Shown here: positions 34,814-46,859 of the stretch, piece by piece
Numbering within the stretch: position 1 is the stretch's first letter
Layout: the number at the start of each line of letters is the position of its first letter
Assembly (NCBI GenBank): GCA_965178125.1
Contig: OZ237748.1
Location: forward strand, 62,001 to 126,000
DNA length: 64,000 bases
Source: Bilabrum cf. latius
Lineage: Eukaryota; Bigyra: Bicosoecida; Bigyra; Bicosoecida
Direction: 5' to 3'
Notes under the pieces: generated by a model
What the model was told of the DNA's origin: nothing
The model's input: only the letters and a program-made list of their open reading frames with translations
The model's database searches: none
Position numbers and translations under genes: made by a program

Positions 34814-35188
34814 TCATCCAAGATCGTCCTCATCGCAGCCCTCATCGCAGCCCTCGTGGTCCGGGTCGCCATCCTCCATGACTGCTTGCCCGGCGGGGGG
34901 CGGGACTTCTGGCGGCTGCACCGCTGAGGGCTGTGCCCCACCCGCCGCCTGTGCCTGCAGCTGCTCCTGCTGCTGCTCCTGCTGCTAGCAGCCCTTCTTG
35001 AAGTCTGCGAGCACTTGCTGCAGGAACGCTGCGCTGCCCACCGCCCCCGTCTTGCTCTCCGAAAGCGAGCTATCACCTCTTGCCAGATACATATCGCGTG
35101 ACTACTAGCCACGGTAGTCACTAACGGCCTTGAGGATGTCGCGGGCCTGCTGCTTCTTCTGCTCGTCGTCGCTAAAAAGGAACTTCAT
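34814..35188 (-). CDS. Small Q-rich protein hidden by three UAG codons
   Basis: 124 residues from ATG 35188 to UGA 34814. Three UAGs are read as sense: an adjacent pair at 35105 and 35102, and 34985 inside a CAG run (KKGC-UAG-QQEQQQEQ). Without them no frame of gene length exists here. The N-terminal half looks like a folded helical domain (MKFLFSDDEQKKQQARDIL, then FLQQVLADFKKG). The C-terminus is Gln/Pro-rich and acidic. The frame stays open for about 20 codons upstream of the chosen ATG, so an upstream exon is possible. Family not recognised. Confidence 0.6.
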
Positions 35189-35637
35189 GGCATTCGCGAG
35201 CAGATAATTCGCTCCTTCGAGGAAAATGCGAAGCACTCCATGCGCAGGTAGTATTTAAAATGCATATTTGACCTATACTGACGCAAAAAACGACTTTATC
35301 TGTCGGCATAAAACGCTAGCGTGTGGCTCTCACTGAAGTCCTGCTAGATGCGCCTGTACGACATGTTTCTCGGTATTATTGCAAGAATAGCGAGCAATCT
35401 TAAGTCTTTGAAACTACAAATATAGCGTAGTATAGGTTCAAACAATGTATACTGGCAATACGCACAGTAGACCGTGCAGAGCAAGTGATTTGGGCGTCGG
35501 CGTCCACTGGTGGGCGCCGCGCTGCAGCAACGGAACTTAACATTCTCGAAATTGTAGTTTCTGGCCATCCGTAGGTTATCAAATAGCCAAGAATTAATAT
35601 TGGAGGGAATTCGACTTTCTGGATCGCCGCGACTAAG
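35189..35637. promoter_or_regulatory. AT-rich divergent spacer
   Basis: 449 bp between the small minus-strand gene and MGC paralogue 2. AT-rich compared with both genes, and likely holds both promoters. No defined motif. Confidence 0.4.
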
Positions 35638-38600
35638 ATGGGGTGTGGTTTATCTGCCGAGCCTTCAGCCAGCCCGTACTCACCGGATTGGGGTCTCAGC
35701 TCTATGCACGTAAGCCCGACAAAAGCATCGGACACGCACTCGCTTTGCCTATATATGCAAACATTTGTCTTCTTAAGCCTCTCACTATGCGGAGTGATCC
35801 ACGCAGACAGGGGACGACCAGTAGACCTAGTGGATGGCCAGCAAGCCACCTCCGAAGCTGAAAGGCAACAGTGCAGGCCAATTGAGGCATACAAAGTCAT
35901 CAGTTTCGAAAAGTGATATAATTAAAGAGGGCGAACTGTCCAAGTCAAAGGTGCAACAGCTCAGCCATCCGGATATGCATGTCGCTGAACCTCACCGACC
36001 CGACAGTAATGATATCCCAACTGAAGAAGGAATCACGTTCTGGATTATAGCAATCAGATATACGAAAGGATCGAGACCTTTCTTTGCTCCACAGCACGGC
36101 GAGGCATTCTCGCTGCAGGTCCACCTCAGCAAGTTGGCGAGGCAGCGCGGTGGCCCGTTGTTTCGCAGCAGCTCAATTTCCACCGACCACCGAGAAAAAC
36201 CTCGGCAGAAATTGAATAAACATCTAACAGGCAGCGGGAGAACTAAAGGCAGTTCCGATCGGCATCAGTCGCGCAGGTCCACGTGCCGCCGATCCAGTCG
36301 CGATGACGATGACGCAAGTCACTGTGAGCTGCAGGTCGCAGTCGCCCAGCAGCCGGACCAGCCCAGCTCTGCCAGCATTCTGCTCACTCTGGGCGCCCTG
36401 ACGGCGTCAGCACCGCACCCGATGACACGGATAGACCAACGTGTGCTGCCCACTGATGTCGACGAGCACAGCGCCATGCGCGCGTGCACCCTAAGAGCCG
36501 TGCATGAGGCATGGCAAGAAAGCAGGCAACGCCAATCCAGACATGCGCTGGAGATGACCGCACGCAAAAAGAAGAAGAAGAAGAGGAGCCGGCGTGCAGC
36601 GGCTGCCTGCCTCCTCCCCTTGTGTCTGAATTAGCACCACCAGCTTGCCGATGCACCGCCAGCACCACCATCCACTACTAGGACTACAAGCGGCCGCACA
36701 AGGACAGATGAAAGGGGGCGGCATGAAAGATCGCTGTACGAGAGACCTACAGGCAGCAAGGAACGTTCCTCCTCGCCGAAGGTTCGCCAGGAGTGCTCCC
36801 GATATGGCATCCTGCACTCTGCGACTCACGCGTGGAGGTGTCTGGGGGTGGCCATAGCGGTGGCGAGGACTGCATTGCACTGCAGAGAGCACCAGATCCA
36901 GGCAAATGATCGGGCGCATACCGGTGCGGGGCCACAGGCGGGGTCTGGTAGTACCCCTCGTTCCCCCTCCTAGTTGCTTGCACCGTCACACGAATCGCTG
37001 CGTCAGGACCAAGGCCGGTCGAGGCAGCCAGCTCGATCCACGGTGCGCCGGCAGGCAGCACTCGTCACACTCAACACGGATCTCAATGCCCAAGATGGAA
37101 AAGTGACGAGTATGTCCAAGCCACACAGCGACGGTGCTGTCACTGCCACTGTCACTGTTACTGGGTCGGGCCAGCACTCGTCACACGTGGGGAACTAGCG
37201 GTCCCGCGCCTCGTCCTGCCTCCCCGGCGAAGTGACACCCGACCGAACCATCATCTCCAGCGGTCATGTGATCGCCGGTCGAGGCGTGGACCCGTCACTC
37301 CAAGACAAGGGCGAGGGTGGTGGCAATCGCAAGGCGCGTAGTAGCAGTGGCTAGACATGTGCCGGGCAGAGAGTGGGGGGCTCTCAACCGACGAGCTGCC
37401 GCACGGACGCGCTGTTAAACGGCTCGGGGGTGCAGATTAGCATGATCGATGAGGCGGACAGTGCACCACAGCCGCAGGGATAGCCGCTGGAATCGCGCTC
37501 TGCACCGACAGAGACAGCTGTGCCCGGCGCAGGATCATTGCATCGTGCCACAGGCGGTGCGTCTCTGCTGCCGGCATGGAGGGGCAGTCGCAGAAGGAGT
37601 CTGGGGGATAGAGCTGACGCGGTGGAGGCCGGCAGCATTACCAGCGGAACCAGCAGCCGATCCACTGCATCCACCCGAGCATCCAGCCTCCCTCGGAGGC
37701 ATCGCCCCAGAGACATCGACATGCCGCTGCTGTTCACTGATCATGACATTGTGGACGGGGACGGCTGCGTGACTCTTGCTCCTGCCGGCGAGAAGGGGCG
37801 TCAGGCCAGGAGGAGACGCAGGAGCACTTCTGCCCACCCGCGAGGCAGGAAGCAGCGCACCGAAATGCTTGCGGGGGCATCGTCATCGTTCGGCAGGTCT
37901 GTATCTAGATCCCGTGTAGCTGGGAAGAGGAACATGCGGAGGAATCATAGCATCGCAGGCACCGTCAGCTGGTCTTCTTCTCTTGATCGCAGGCGCAAAG
38001 GCAGCACTCCTTCGTATGCGCGTCATGCAGGTGACACCGGCCACGCGCCCAAGGAGGCATGGGCTGCAGGGCCGCTGGATTCGGTGTCACATGCGCTGGT
38101 TCGGCTGCGGGTGTTCGAGAAATCCACCGGTGGATTGTCCCGAGGGCAGGTCGTGGAGCTGGAGGTACCCATCGAGGAGTCTGGCGCGATGGATGGAGCC
38201 AGGGAGGAACCGGATTGGCATCGCGATGCCGATCGCAACGTTGCTGAGACGCGCACACTGGTAGCACGGGAGATTATACTAGCCGCTCCTCTCGGCGCAG
38301 ACACGGTCGTGACGGACGTGGTTGTATCACAACCCCTTGACCCCGTCCAAGGGATCGGTCGATAGCCACAAGCTGCTGCTGGGACCGGACCGGAACCTGC
38401 CACAGGGACAGCGTCGTATGAGAGCCTTTCTAGCCTGGTGGCCCAGCACTCTCTCGTCGCTGCAGGCTCGAGTTCGCGGTCAAGGGGGGGCGGCCCTGGC
38501 GCCTCCGGGTCCGGGTCCGGGTCCGGGTCCGGATCCAGAAGCTTCGTTGCTCGGCCAGGTCGCACGCAGGACCAGGTAGGGCAGGGGCAGGAGCAGGAGC

Positions 38601-39820
38601 AGGGGGGTGCCAGGGCCAGGGCCAGGATCTCTAGCATCGACTCGTTTGGTGCAGACAGTGGCCGCAGCATCGCAAGTGGTATCGTTAGCAGCACCGGCGG
38701 CTCTCTGGCGCTGTCAAATCAGGGGCATCACAGAGGGATGAGCAATGGAGGAAGCAGCACCGGCGGCTCTCTGGCGCTGTCAAATCAGGGGCATCACAGA
38801 GGGATGAGCAATGGAGGAAGCAGCACCGGCGGCTCTCTGGCGCTGTCAAATCAGGGGCATCACAGAGGGATGAGCAATGGAGGAAGCAGCACCGGCGGCT
38901 CTCTGGCGCTGTCAAATCAGGGGCATCACAGAGGGATGAGCAATGGAGGAAGCAGCACCGGCGGCTCTCTGGCGCTATCAAATCAGGGGCATCACAGAGG
39001 GATGAGCGATGGAGGAAGCAGCACCGGCGGCTCTCTGGCGCTGTCAAATCAGGGGCATCACAGAGGGATGAGCAATGGAGGAAGCAGCACCGGCGGCTCT
39101 CTGGCGCTGTCAAATCAGGGGCATCACAGAGGGATGAGCAATGGAGGAAGCAGCACCGCCAGCTCTCTGGTGCTTCTACATCAAGGAAGCGAAGGGGCTG
39201 TGGGGACTCAAGGCAACCTGGCGCTAATTCTGAGCGAAACGGCTCTAAAGAGCTAGCCGGCATCATCGCCCTCGCTTGGCCGCTGGCCAGGGAGGGCGCA
39301 GTCCCGCGAGATGCAGATCGATTCAATGAGAGTCGCTGCCTCTGCGGCTCGAAGACGAGGACGGCATGGTCCATAGGAGACTGGTGCGGCCGCATTTGGC
39401 AGCCCGGTGGCAAGCAAGCAGCAGCATACTGCGCAAGCCGAGAAAACGGCCGCGCGCGAGCAGACTATGTCTTCGTCTGAATCCAGCGACGATGATGGCG
39501 CCGCTCTCCTTGCCACAACGACAGCTGTCCCGGCCCCATTCCGAAGGCCTAGTCAGCACCAGGCCGAGCAAGGCAGTCTGCAGCCGGGTACCGCACCATC
39601 GGAGGCCGAAATGAGGCATCCGCGGCCATTGTCTCTTGTGGTCTCCATCGAGCTCCGGCAGATCATCGTCACACCCCTCTTCGTGATCAGGGTAGTGGAC
39701 CCTGATGGGGCTTGGGGCCGGTGGATGGCCAAAGGAAGCACGCAAGCGGCGCTGCAGAGGATGCTGGGGGCGAAGGGGCTGGTGACCATGGAGATGGTGG
39801 AGCATGAGAGCCGTCGATGA
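35638..39820 (+). CDS. MGC-family lipid-anchored protein, paralogue 2
   Basis: Exon 1 (35638-35709, 24 codons) and exon 2 (35807-39820) join in phase 0 across a 97 nt GTAAGC...ACGCAG intron, giving 1,361 residues. Ten UAGs (35822, 35828, 36632, 36971, 37196, 37352, 37481, 38363, 39254, 39374); the stop is UGA. MGCGLS is a myristoylation/palmitoylation-type start. Blocks: A, FWIIAIRYTKGSRPFFAP; B, LQVAVAQQPDQPSSASILL; a block ending SRYGILHSATHAW; C, HRPRDIDMPLLFTDHDI; D, FEKSTGGLSRGQVVELEV followed by LVAREIILAAPLGADTVV; seven 22-residue repeats; E, IIVTPLFVIRVVDPDGAWGR. The blocks alternate with Ser/Arg-rich linkers. No known family recognised. Blocks A, D and E look like beta-rich modules (inference), and lipid anchoring suggests the cytoplasmic face of a membrane. 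Confidence 0.85.
38690..39151 (+). repeat. Seven tandem 66 bp units in MGC paralogue 2
   Basis: Each unit encodes 22 residues (STGGSLALSNQGHHRGMSNG plus GS) and keeps the frame; an eighth partial unit follows. The units are almost identical at the DNA level. The corresponding place in paralogue 3 has only one diverged unit (SAGGSLVLSERE). Confidence 0.92.
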
Positions 39821-39931
39821 TGCTGGTGGCGAAGGGGCTGGTGACCATGGAGATGGTGGAGCATGAGAGCCGTCGATGATGCTGGTGGCGAAGGGGCTGG
39901 TGACCATAGAGATGGTGGAGCATTCGTGAAT
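39761..39931 (+). repeat. 59 bp repeat, about three copies, at the end of paralogue 2
   Basis: The first copy is the last 19 codons of the gene plus its UGA. Two further copies lie after the stop; the last is truncated. The same unit forms the large array after paralogue 3. Confidence 0.9.
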
Positions 39932-40704
39932 CTGTCTTTGTCGATTCATCAAGTTGGAAGCCCAACAGTTTTTGAACTTCCACGGAGGCTCGATGACGTC
40001 CTGTGAGGTTCTATAGGGTTCTATGGGGTTCGATCAAGATGGGACCGCCGTGTTGCAGGCTGATGGCAAGCAAGAATCTGCTCCGAAAAGGGGCGCCAGA
40101 CGCACGCACAGCACAGTGCACAGTAGCGCACGATTGTTTGCACTCGTCACAGGGCCGGGTGTGCAGGGCGACCGGTGGCCCGTGCCCAGCCCAACCTCTG
40201 ACGCGAATCCAGGATAGCCTGGTTGGCTTGACTTTGGCAGATGCATATTTATTGTTTATGTTACATTCATCCATTGCATGGTCGTTCCATATGCACGGAA
40301 TCAGGGGTTCATGCATCGGTAGTGGAGCCAATCGAAACTTGCATGACAGCCAGCTTTTTGACGCTTGCCAATCCAACTTGTCTCGTACACGTCGAGTCCA
40401 TGTTGATAAAGGAACATTGGCGGCATACATGTGGTGTTTATGCTCCAGAAAAAGGTTCATTCGCTTGTCACTGCGGCTGGTGTAAGCTGCGACCAATCCG
40501 GTCGCACGATCTTCGGGTTCCGATTGGTTCGTTGGGTTCGTACCCTGCTTTCCGTCGGCGATGCGAACAAGAATTTGCTCTGATTACGATAGTTTAGTAC
40601 AAGTGGTGAAATTGAGAGGACATTTTGATCAGATATCAGCGCTCATATATTGTTGGAAGCTTTGATCACGTTGTCCAAGGTCACAGAAAATCAAAAGTTG
40701 CTGC
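39932..40704. other. Intergenic, no gene seen
   Basis: Spacer before MGC paralogue 3. It holds one near-copy of the 12-mer at 40141-40152 (one mismatch) and no supported gene. Confidence 0.5.
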
Positions 40705-43436
40705 ATGGGATGTGGCTGGTCGGTGCAACCTCAAGCTGCATCGGTTTCGCAGCCAGAAGAGCAATCTCTGAACGTAAGCTAGATCTACTGCATGATTAAG
40801 CAAGCCACTGCCATTACGGGTCTCTCCTCCTAGCACTTGTAACTATCCTGCCCCAATAGCGAGCCACCGGATACACAACTCGCAGCGATCCAACTAGCAC
40901 GCATGCACTAAGAAGGTGATGTGTCACGACCAGGCTAATATTGGCTCAAGTTCCGATCCCACGCTGTCAGTTGTTATTTCGAGGGAAGTAGGCCGGCCTA
41001 AAGGGTCGCATGCGGGCCTGTCTCAGCCAAGCCTAAACCTAGAGGCTAGATCTACTTGTAAGCCGCTTGAAGTCAACGACAGGCATGCGCCAAATGAAAG
41101 AACATTCAAGTACTGGGTCATGGGAATCAGGCATACCAAAGGGTCAAGACCTTTCTTTGCTCCATCGCACGGCGAGGCATTCTCGCTGAAGGCTCACTTG
41201 GGCAGGCTTGCGGAATACCGGGGCGGGCCGGCTTGGCACGATGAAATTGTAGACTCCACGAAGATTCGCCACGACCGGAGGCGCATCACTTCCAGGCAAG
41301 CAAGTACGAAGTTGCAGGGATCTTCAGCTGGGCAGCACACCTCGTCCATCGCGCCGTTGCAGCAGTCAAGGCCCAGCGAGGCCTTCAAGAAACTGCTGCT
41401 GCAAGTCGCCGTCACCCAGCAGCCAGACCAGCCCAGCTCTGCCAGCATTCTGCTCACTCTGGGAAGGATCAGGGCCGAGGCCCAGCATGTTGCAGAAATG
41501 GCCACGGATACCGACGGGCATGGGCGCGACAGGACGGTCGCATTGACTGCCGGCAAATCCGCGCAGGAGGTCGCGGAAATGGCCTGGTAGGAACACCACT
41601 GCAAGCCGAGCTCCAGCACGACCAGTGCAGGCTGCACGCGGGCATTGAGAAGCTCTGCAGCTGCAACGACTCGAGCGCAGGGACGAGCAAGAGCGAGTGC
41701 CCGTCGCACGCGCCTTCGATTGCTCCCGGTGGCGATGGGGGGGAGCGCAGAACCGCACGTTGAGATTGCCGGGGGACATCCCATGTACGAGGTAGTGCCC
41801 GGTGAAGGTTCCTCCTCGCCGAAGGTTCGCCAGGAGTGCTCCCGATATGGCATCCTGCACTCTGCGACTCACGCGTGGAGGAGTCTGGGGGTGGCCATGG
41901 CAGTGGCGAGGACTGCATTGCACTGCAGAGAGGACCGGGCGGAATCGCAAGGCCAGCCTCGGGGCAACGGTGGCGTGCGTGCGCTGTTAGGCCCATCATC
42001 TTCCCCACGCAAACAGTATTCTACTTACGTCCAGGCCAAGCATGAAGGCACAGGTCAACGGCACGAGCACGAGCACGAGCACGAGCAGCATCAGGACCGT
42101 GGGGGACATGTGGAAGGGATCCCGAAAGGCCGCTCGAATGCCGCGCTCGTCATAGAGTACGTACATCCGACCGCAGTGCACCCTGTTTCGAGTGTGACGA
42201 GTGCACCGGGACCTCCTCGATAGGCCTCCTCCACGCCCCCGCGGGCAGCAGCAGCAGCTCAAGCAGCAGCAGCTGCACCAGCAGCAGCTGCAGGGGGGAC
42301 CTCGTCTTCCTCTTCGATTGCGGCCGGGGAAATCTCTAGGCTAAGGAACACTGACAGGCGCGTATCCGTGCAGCTAGATCATGATTAGCTGGGGATTCGT
42401 GAGAAGGATACTGGCACCAAGTTGGAGGAGCATGAGGGGACTCGAGGCCAGCAGCAGCGGGATGGGCATGCACAGCTTGAAAGGTGCCCGAGCATGCGCT
42501 AGGACTGTGCGGCCTCTCGTGCTTAGGATCCGACCAGCGAAAGGATCGTGGTGCTAGCGTCTAGATCTGCACGAGGTCTGGGTGGGGCATCGAGCTCGAG
42601 TGCACTGCACGCTGGTGCACCCAGCTCCCCCCTCCGGCCCGCCTGGAGGGGCAGCAGGGCCCTCAGCAACAGCAGCGGAGGGCAGATCGGCAGGGATTCG
42701 CGCCACCCGGAAGAGGCAGGGAGCGCCAGGAGCGGGTACAGCACAGCATCGACTCGCGCGTCCAGCCTCCCTCGGAGGCATCGTCCTAGAGACATCGACA
42801 TGCCACTGCTGTTCACTGGCCGGGATATTATGCATGGCGGCAAGGGGGTGCTGCTGCTGCACCCCAACGTGAGAAAGCACGGAATGGAAGCAAACGGGCA
42901 GCGGCGGCGCAGCGCGTCGAATGTCACCAGGGGGGGGAGCTTGCGGCAGAGGTTAGACATGAGGAGCGCTGCCGGCCAATTAAAATCAAACCCACCGTTA
43001 GAACCGTCTATTGCCTGCAGAAAGGGCGGGAACAGGGCAAGTAGCCTGGGAAGGCGGTCGGACAGAGATGCTATGCAGCGCCGGGGTCGCAGAAAGAACG
43101 AGCCCGAATAGTTGCGGAAGTAGAACCCACCAGGAGACGGGTGCAATAATGTCGACCAAAGCGTCACCATCGCCATACAGACTTTGGCTGGCGGGTCTTT
43201 GCAGGACGAGCCGACACCCATGCCTGCGGCGCCGGTTCGGCTGCATGTATTTGAGAAATCCACCGGTGGATTAGCGGCAGGGCAGGCCGTAGAGCTGGAG
43301 GTACCCATCGAGGAGTCTGGCGCGCTTCGGCACAGATGGGACAGTCACCATGTTCACAGTACGAGCGTCAATGACGGCATCGAGTACCGTCGGCTGGTGG
43401 CTCGCGAAATCATCACTGCTGGCCCGCTTGGCGATG

Positions 43437-43440
43437 ATAC
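43437..43440. repeat. Left target-site duplication ATAC
   Basis: ATAC directly precedes the left inverted repeat. The same four bases follow the right one. A 5 bp reading, GATAC, is also possible. Confidence 0.7.
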
Positions 43441-45478
43441 CCGACCCGGCGAAATCCCAACTTTCGGCACTTCCGGGATTTCGGTGATTGGTACCCCTCC
43501 GGATCGGGTCGAGATTTGAAGTCTAAATGAATACCAATTAAGCAATTGTTAATTGATATGGTTTGGTAGGTCTACTAACTACGTATTAGGCGGCTAGCTA
43601 GCCGCTAGAGTATTCCATTGATGCTTTGTGTGGCGTAGCAAAAAATTTGCTCTGACGATGACCCGTTTTTTTCAAAGCTCTGTTTCTGCCGAACTAATAG
43701 TTAATGCGTAGTAATTCAACTACCAGTGTAATTATACTATATGTTTTAGTAAAATATCAATTTACGTCCGGCCAGTTATATTGTTGTGCCGAGAAATGTT
43801 ATCTTAAAAAATTTCACACCAGAATTGCGCTTTGGCCAGACTGCCAGTGAATCAGCCGCTGCAGGTAAACTATAAAGATAATGATAGTGATTGTAAACTC
43901 TATTACATTACTGTATATATATAATGTGTATAGGCTACTGAATATAGCATAAGCATTTCTAAGTTTGCTGGAATAGGCTCTCTGACCAGATTCACGGGAG
44001 TGCGGTGGCTTGTGCTGATCATCAATTCACTCCTCAAATGTCGAATTTAGGACCCTAAGTTGCTAAATTTTAATCTCATTGTTTTGTTTATTGGTATATA
44101 AAGCATGGTACAACGTGAATTACCGTCTGAATGTTAATTTGTGGAGTTATACGCCTAGGAAAGTTGCCACGCGAATCAACCGATTCTTGCCCTTGACATG
44201 AATACGGCATAGTTCAAGTAAAACAATATTCCTCATCGATTGAGTGCTGCCATTCTCTAATGTACTCATCCATCAAGCATTTAAATGCTGCAGCATCATG
44301 AAATATTAAATGTCTGCTCTAGTCAACTGCGCTGTGCAGGGCAGCCTGCAGAAACTGTAGCAAGAATCTGACGTATCCAAGCAAAATAAACGGAAGACTG
44401 CAAATGAATCATTCGCCCACGTTTAACATAGGCATAATACATACCCAATTGGATTGTGTAAGCAAATTTAGACTGAGCAAGCTAGAAAGGAGCGGGGAAG
44501 TCAAGACAAGATTGGAGTGGTTGCTGACAGGCCCACGCCATCGCCAACTTTGAGCGCAATAATATGCCCACGTAAAGCACTAACACATACATGGCCTCAC
44601 GTATAGTATGTATTATAGTATTATCTACATAGGTTTTGGGAGCAATAGCTGAAACAATCCTGTTTCATGATTTCAGGCAGTAAACGAACTCCTAGTATCG
44701 GATCAAGTTTCTGACAGAGACCAACCAAGGCCCGCGGTTGAATTCCTGTAGAGCTTCATTCATTGCTGGGTTATCTAAATGAAGGCATGCATGCAATGTA
44801 TAGCATATAATACTTATAGTGAGGCTGTCATGGAAGGCTTCCGTCGTGTATTGTGGAAGATAAGTGCGACAGTATGGTTGATCCATGGCAAGTGGTGCGA
44901 GGATTTGTGTGGAGCCTGCAAGTCATGTCAAGTACATCTCAAACATTAGGGATTCCAGCTGATCTACGCCCTAGATAGGTCATTATGTGCATAAACAATC
45001 CACCAACAAGATTGCAGCTTCTTCGTCCTCTTGTGCAAATCGAACTGCTGTGTCATTGCTTAGCCCACCAGCTTGCATGCTACAAGCCCAAGTGCACCGA
45101 CCGTTGTGCACGTTCGATATCTTGCCAAATATAGACTCAAACTCAATATTGAAGCTACTTTATGATAAATATGAATACAAAATATGTATACACGTATTCA
45201 TAGCTCCAAGTACTCCTTATTCAGCATGGAATTGTAGACTGAACCACATAGTCTGGAAAGCGTCAGACACCAACTTGGGGACTCTGTTCCTAGAGTCAAA
45301 ACTTCCTTATATTTTCATGAAAGCACTATCTGCTGCCCATTTATTCTAATATATTAATCTATTAGTATGTACCAGGTGCTGAACTATTATTATTGCGAAC
45401 AGATTTGGCCCAAGCTTCATATATGCAGCATGTGTTCGCCAACAGCACATTGAACACACGTCCATACTTTCACTGCAC

Positions 45479-45961
45479 TCAAATTGGTTCATACTTGCTA
45501 CAATACTAGTGTATATATATATGACAATATTGATTAAATATGAGGTCATTCAGACGCAATATAGCTTCGAAATCATGGAAAGGGTGCCTGGTGGCGCAGC
45601 AGCTGCTAGCATACAAAGTCACTGATCGGCGCATAATGAACTCTTTATCACCTTTAGGTGTTACATACATGTGTAAATAGTATAATATGATAGCTTGGGT
45701 ATCATAAACAATCCAAAAAACACTTCTGTACGCCTGGCATAGACATATTTCAGAAATTATTACGGGTTCGAGCTTCGTCAGATATTTGGATGCATGCGCT
45801 ATGATTGATTCAGTTACCACTACATAGTATATATATGCATGTATACATGTTATATCGATGGCGATGTGGGGTAAAAGACATTGCATTAGTGAGCAACACG
45901 ATGCATTCTGCCAACCCTTGACACATGGACGCTCAGCCATGGTGACAGGAAAATTGAACAT
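45479..45961 (-). CDS. Uncertain 160-codon ORF inside the element
   Basis: Open from ATG 45961 to UGA 45479 with one UAG (45506) read as sense. The product is Cys- and Tyr/Ile-rich and resembles no family known to me. In AT-rich DNA a frame of this length is mildly unexpected, but could be chance or one exon of a spliced gene. Confidence 0.25.
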
Positions 45962-46840
45962 TTAGGGGTACTTTCAACGTTTAGCACAAGACTCGCGAAT
46001 CCATTGTGTGTAACGATCATATAAACATCAAATTTTGGCATGTGGGAAGCAAATACGTTGTATTATTCCTATAGAGCTTCGATTCAATGCTGTTGGGGTA
46101 CCTGGAAATTCCCTTGATAAAATTTCTCCAGTTGCCTAAAAGTTCGCTCTAGACCACCTAATCGTATATTTAGTAAGTATTATTATAAGAACAGGGCCGA
46201 CTACAACCTTTAGGGGCAGCATTGTTCTTATTTTTGATTGGACAATTTTCGATGAGTCGAGCTCAGCAACGTGGGGTGGAGTCAACGTTCTTCACATTTT
46301 CTGCTAGAGAATAATATTGCGGAGCCGCTCAAGACTGTCATAGCAATTATATTACCTACTTAATTTGTGGATAAAGTATGGGATAAAAAACGGAGGACGT
46401 ATTTTTGTATTTGCCACTTGAAAATCGAACCTAAGAGATTGGGGGCCGTCGAGTTGAGGGCTAGTACAGACTGTCATTTTGGGACCCAGGTACCCAAATA
46501 CAGTGATATCAATTATTTATTATCTAATATATATAATAGTATTCGTTATATGTGTATTTTGGGACATGTTTTGAAGATATCGTTGCCATTTCATGTGGCA
46601 TGCTTTCGTGACCCGCAAGGGATCGAGCACCAGCTGCGTGGCGGAGGCAAATGTTTGCACACCTTGAATCTCGCCCACCGCTTGTATTCAGGAGGTAATA
46701 CTACTGTAATAGTTGAATAACTATACTAATATACATAAAGAGGTTTTATTTTAAACAAATACGTGATTTTACAGCAGATACGTACAGTTGAATGCCAACC
46801 TTACGAAATTTCGTCACCGAACCTTACGAAAGTTCGTACA

Positions 46841-46855
46841 ATTTCGCCGGGTCGG
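46841..46855. repeat. Right terminal inverted repeat
   Basis: ATTTCGCCGGGTCGG is the exact reverse complement of the left end at 43441-43455. Confidence 0.9.
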
Positions 46856-46859
46856 ATAC
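46856..46859. repeat. Right target-site duplication ATAC
   Basis: Matches the four bases before the left end of the element. Confidence 0.7.

Larger units (their letters stand above)
43441..46855. mobile_element. 3.4 kb AT-rich DNA element with terminal inverted repeats
   Basis: The element begins CCGACCCGGCGAAAT and ends with its exact reverse complement (15 bp). Weaker inverted similarity continues for about 50 bp (shared AACTTTCG). ATAC flanks both ends. The interior is strongly AT-rich, unlike the surrounding genes. The right end holds palindromes such as ACGAAATTTCGT. No transposase motif is recognised. Open frames are short; with UAG as sense the longest is 45479-45961 (minus). It is probably a DNA transposon, autonomous with an intron-rich gene or non-autonomous. 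It interrupts MGC paralogue 3. Confidence 0.8.

Noticed and set aside
43441-46855. The insertion is a spliced intron (introner)
   Set aside because: No GT or AG lies at the boundaries that would restore the frame. An AT-AC splice using the target copies would remove four bases too many. Transposon insertion fits better.
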